Position numbers and translations under genes: made by a program. From positions 1 through 15,606 of the forward strand of contig DXEQ01000046.1 of assembly GCA_019114885.1 (NCBI GenBank): a stretch of DNA of 15,606 bases, read 5' to 3'. Below the pieces are notes generated by a model, which made no database searches, was not told the origin of the DNA, and was given only the letters and a program-made list of their open reading frames with translations. The stretch is from Candidatus Anaerobutyricum stercoripullorum. GTDB taxonomy: Bacteria > Bacillota > Clostridia > Lachnospirales > Lachnospiraceae. Positions 15,221 through 15,606 of the stretch are shown in pieces (the stretch's first letter is position 1; every line of letters starts with the position of its first letter).

Positions 15221-15233
15221 GAATGTTCCTGCA
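15208..15233 (-). promoter_or_regulatory. Inverted repeat across the hydratase -35 box
   Basis: TGCAGG (15208-15213) and CCTGCA (15228-15233) form a perfect 6-bp dyad with a 14-nt spacer that covers the -35 hexamer (15215-15220). This is a placement typical for a repressor operator. No regulator is known for it, and a 6-bp dyad can occur by chance. Confidence 0.3.
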
Positions 15234-15244
15234 AAAAACTGTCA

Positions 15245-15606
15245 TTATACCTGTTCCAGAATCTGTCCGGAGCGATACGCGTGCAAAAGTTGTTCCAGAT
15301 CTCTGATCTTCTCCTGCATCTTTCTGCCGTCCTCCGTATCCCGCACTCTCTGCCGGTGGGTGACACGCTCTGTGATCACCGTATCAGAATGAACGTCTAC
15401 TTCATTTTCTATCACATCTTCTGTAGAAGTAAATGTATTGTGAGAGACGAGGCGCAGACCGTAAGAGTTATAGATCAGCGTATAGCCCGCGATTCCCGTT
15501 GTCCGGCGGTACGCTCTGGAAAAACCGCCGTCAATGATCATGACCTTGCCGCCGCATTTGACAGGGGACTCTCCCTGTACGGTCTTCACCGGCATATGGC
15601 CGTTGA
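15245..15606 (-). CDS. fbp: Fructose-1,6-bisphosphatase, class III (C-terminal part)
   Basis: The last 120 or so residues of a protein that continues beyond the right edge. The stretch NGHMPVKTVQGESPVK, then a VMIIDGGFSRAYRRTTGIAGYTLIYNSYGL segment, is the conserved C-terminal core of Bacillus-type class III FBPases (the PF06874 family), which hydrolyse fructose-1,6-bisphosphate to fructose-6-phosphate in gluconeogenesis. The tail has RQRVRDTEDGRKMQEKIRDL and ends LLHAYRSGQILEQV with TAA at 15247-15245, also typical. The full protein is usually about 650 residues, so about four fifths of it is missing. An internal ATG at 15595 is not a real start, because conserved residues continue upstream of it. 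No clear hairpin terminator follows; the hydratase promoter begins at once. Confidence 0.9.
   Translation of the reverse strand, partial: NGHMPVKTVQGESPVKCGGKVMIIDGGFSRAYRRTTGIAGYTLIYNSYGLRLVSHNTFTSTEDVIENEVDVHSDTVITERVTHRQRVRDTEDGRKMQEKIRDLEQLLHAYRSGQILEQV

Noticed and set aside
1..15606. A dedicated defence, secretion or biosynthetic system spanning the window
   Set aside because: The genes belong to separate transcription units with housekeeping or surface functions. No sortase, pilin cluster, recombinase, phage, toxin-antitoxin pair or CRISPR repeat was found. The left-edge gene could be part of a nucleotidyltransferase-HEPN pair, but the rest of it is outside the window.

Overview
The window looks like chromosome from an anaerobic Gram-positive Clostridia species, probably of the Lachnospiraceae type. 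The reasons are strong AGGAGG-type ribosome binding sites, a class III fructose-1,6-bisphosphatase, a sortase-anchored giant surface protein built of SpaA, DUF11-like and Listeria-Bacteroides (InlB B-type) repeats, an aconitase-family hydratase of about 760 residues, and a CodY-like box at ilvB. The species cannot be named from this sequence alone. No RNA gene, insertion sequence, phage gene or CRISPR array was seen.

Layout, left to right. The 3' end of a plus-strand gene (1-162), probably a nucleotidyltransferase-fold protein, ends at a hairpin terminator. Every other gene is on the minus strand and reads right to left. In transcription order they are: the 3' end of fbp (15606-15245); an aconitase-family hydratase (14995-12704) with its own promoter, a structured leader of about 190 nt and a strong terminator; a secreted subtilisin-like protease with Ig-like and fibronectin III-like C-terminal domains (12435-10792); ilvB and ilvN (10606-8342) with a sigma-A-type promoter, a CodY-like box and a strong terminator; and a 2616-residue cell-wall-anchored adhesin-like protein (8150-300) whose promoter starts almost inside the ilv terminator.

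Three start codons are moved downstream of the longest open frame, because a good Shine-Dalgarno or promoter lies inside the longer frame: ilvB (ATG at 10606), the protease (ATG at 12435) and the hydratase (ATG at 14995).

Functionally the window mixes central metabolism (gluconeogenesis, an aconitase-like hydratase, the first step of branched-chain amino acid synthesis) with two exported proteins. I see no evidence that it forms one dedicated system. The most unusual items are the mosaic surface protein (a seven-copy repeat block nested inside another repeat series, recurring cysteines, an unrecognised head), the four-cysteine insert in IlvB, and the promoter and leader structure before the hydratase.
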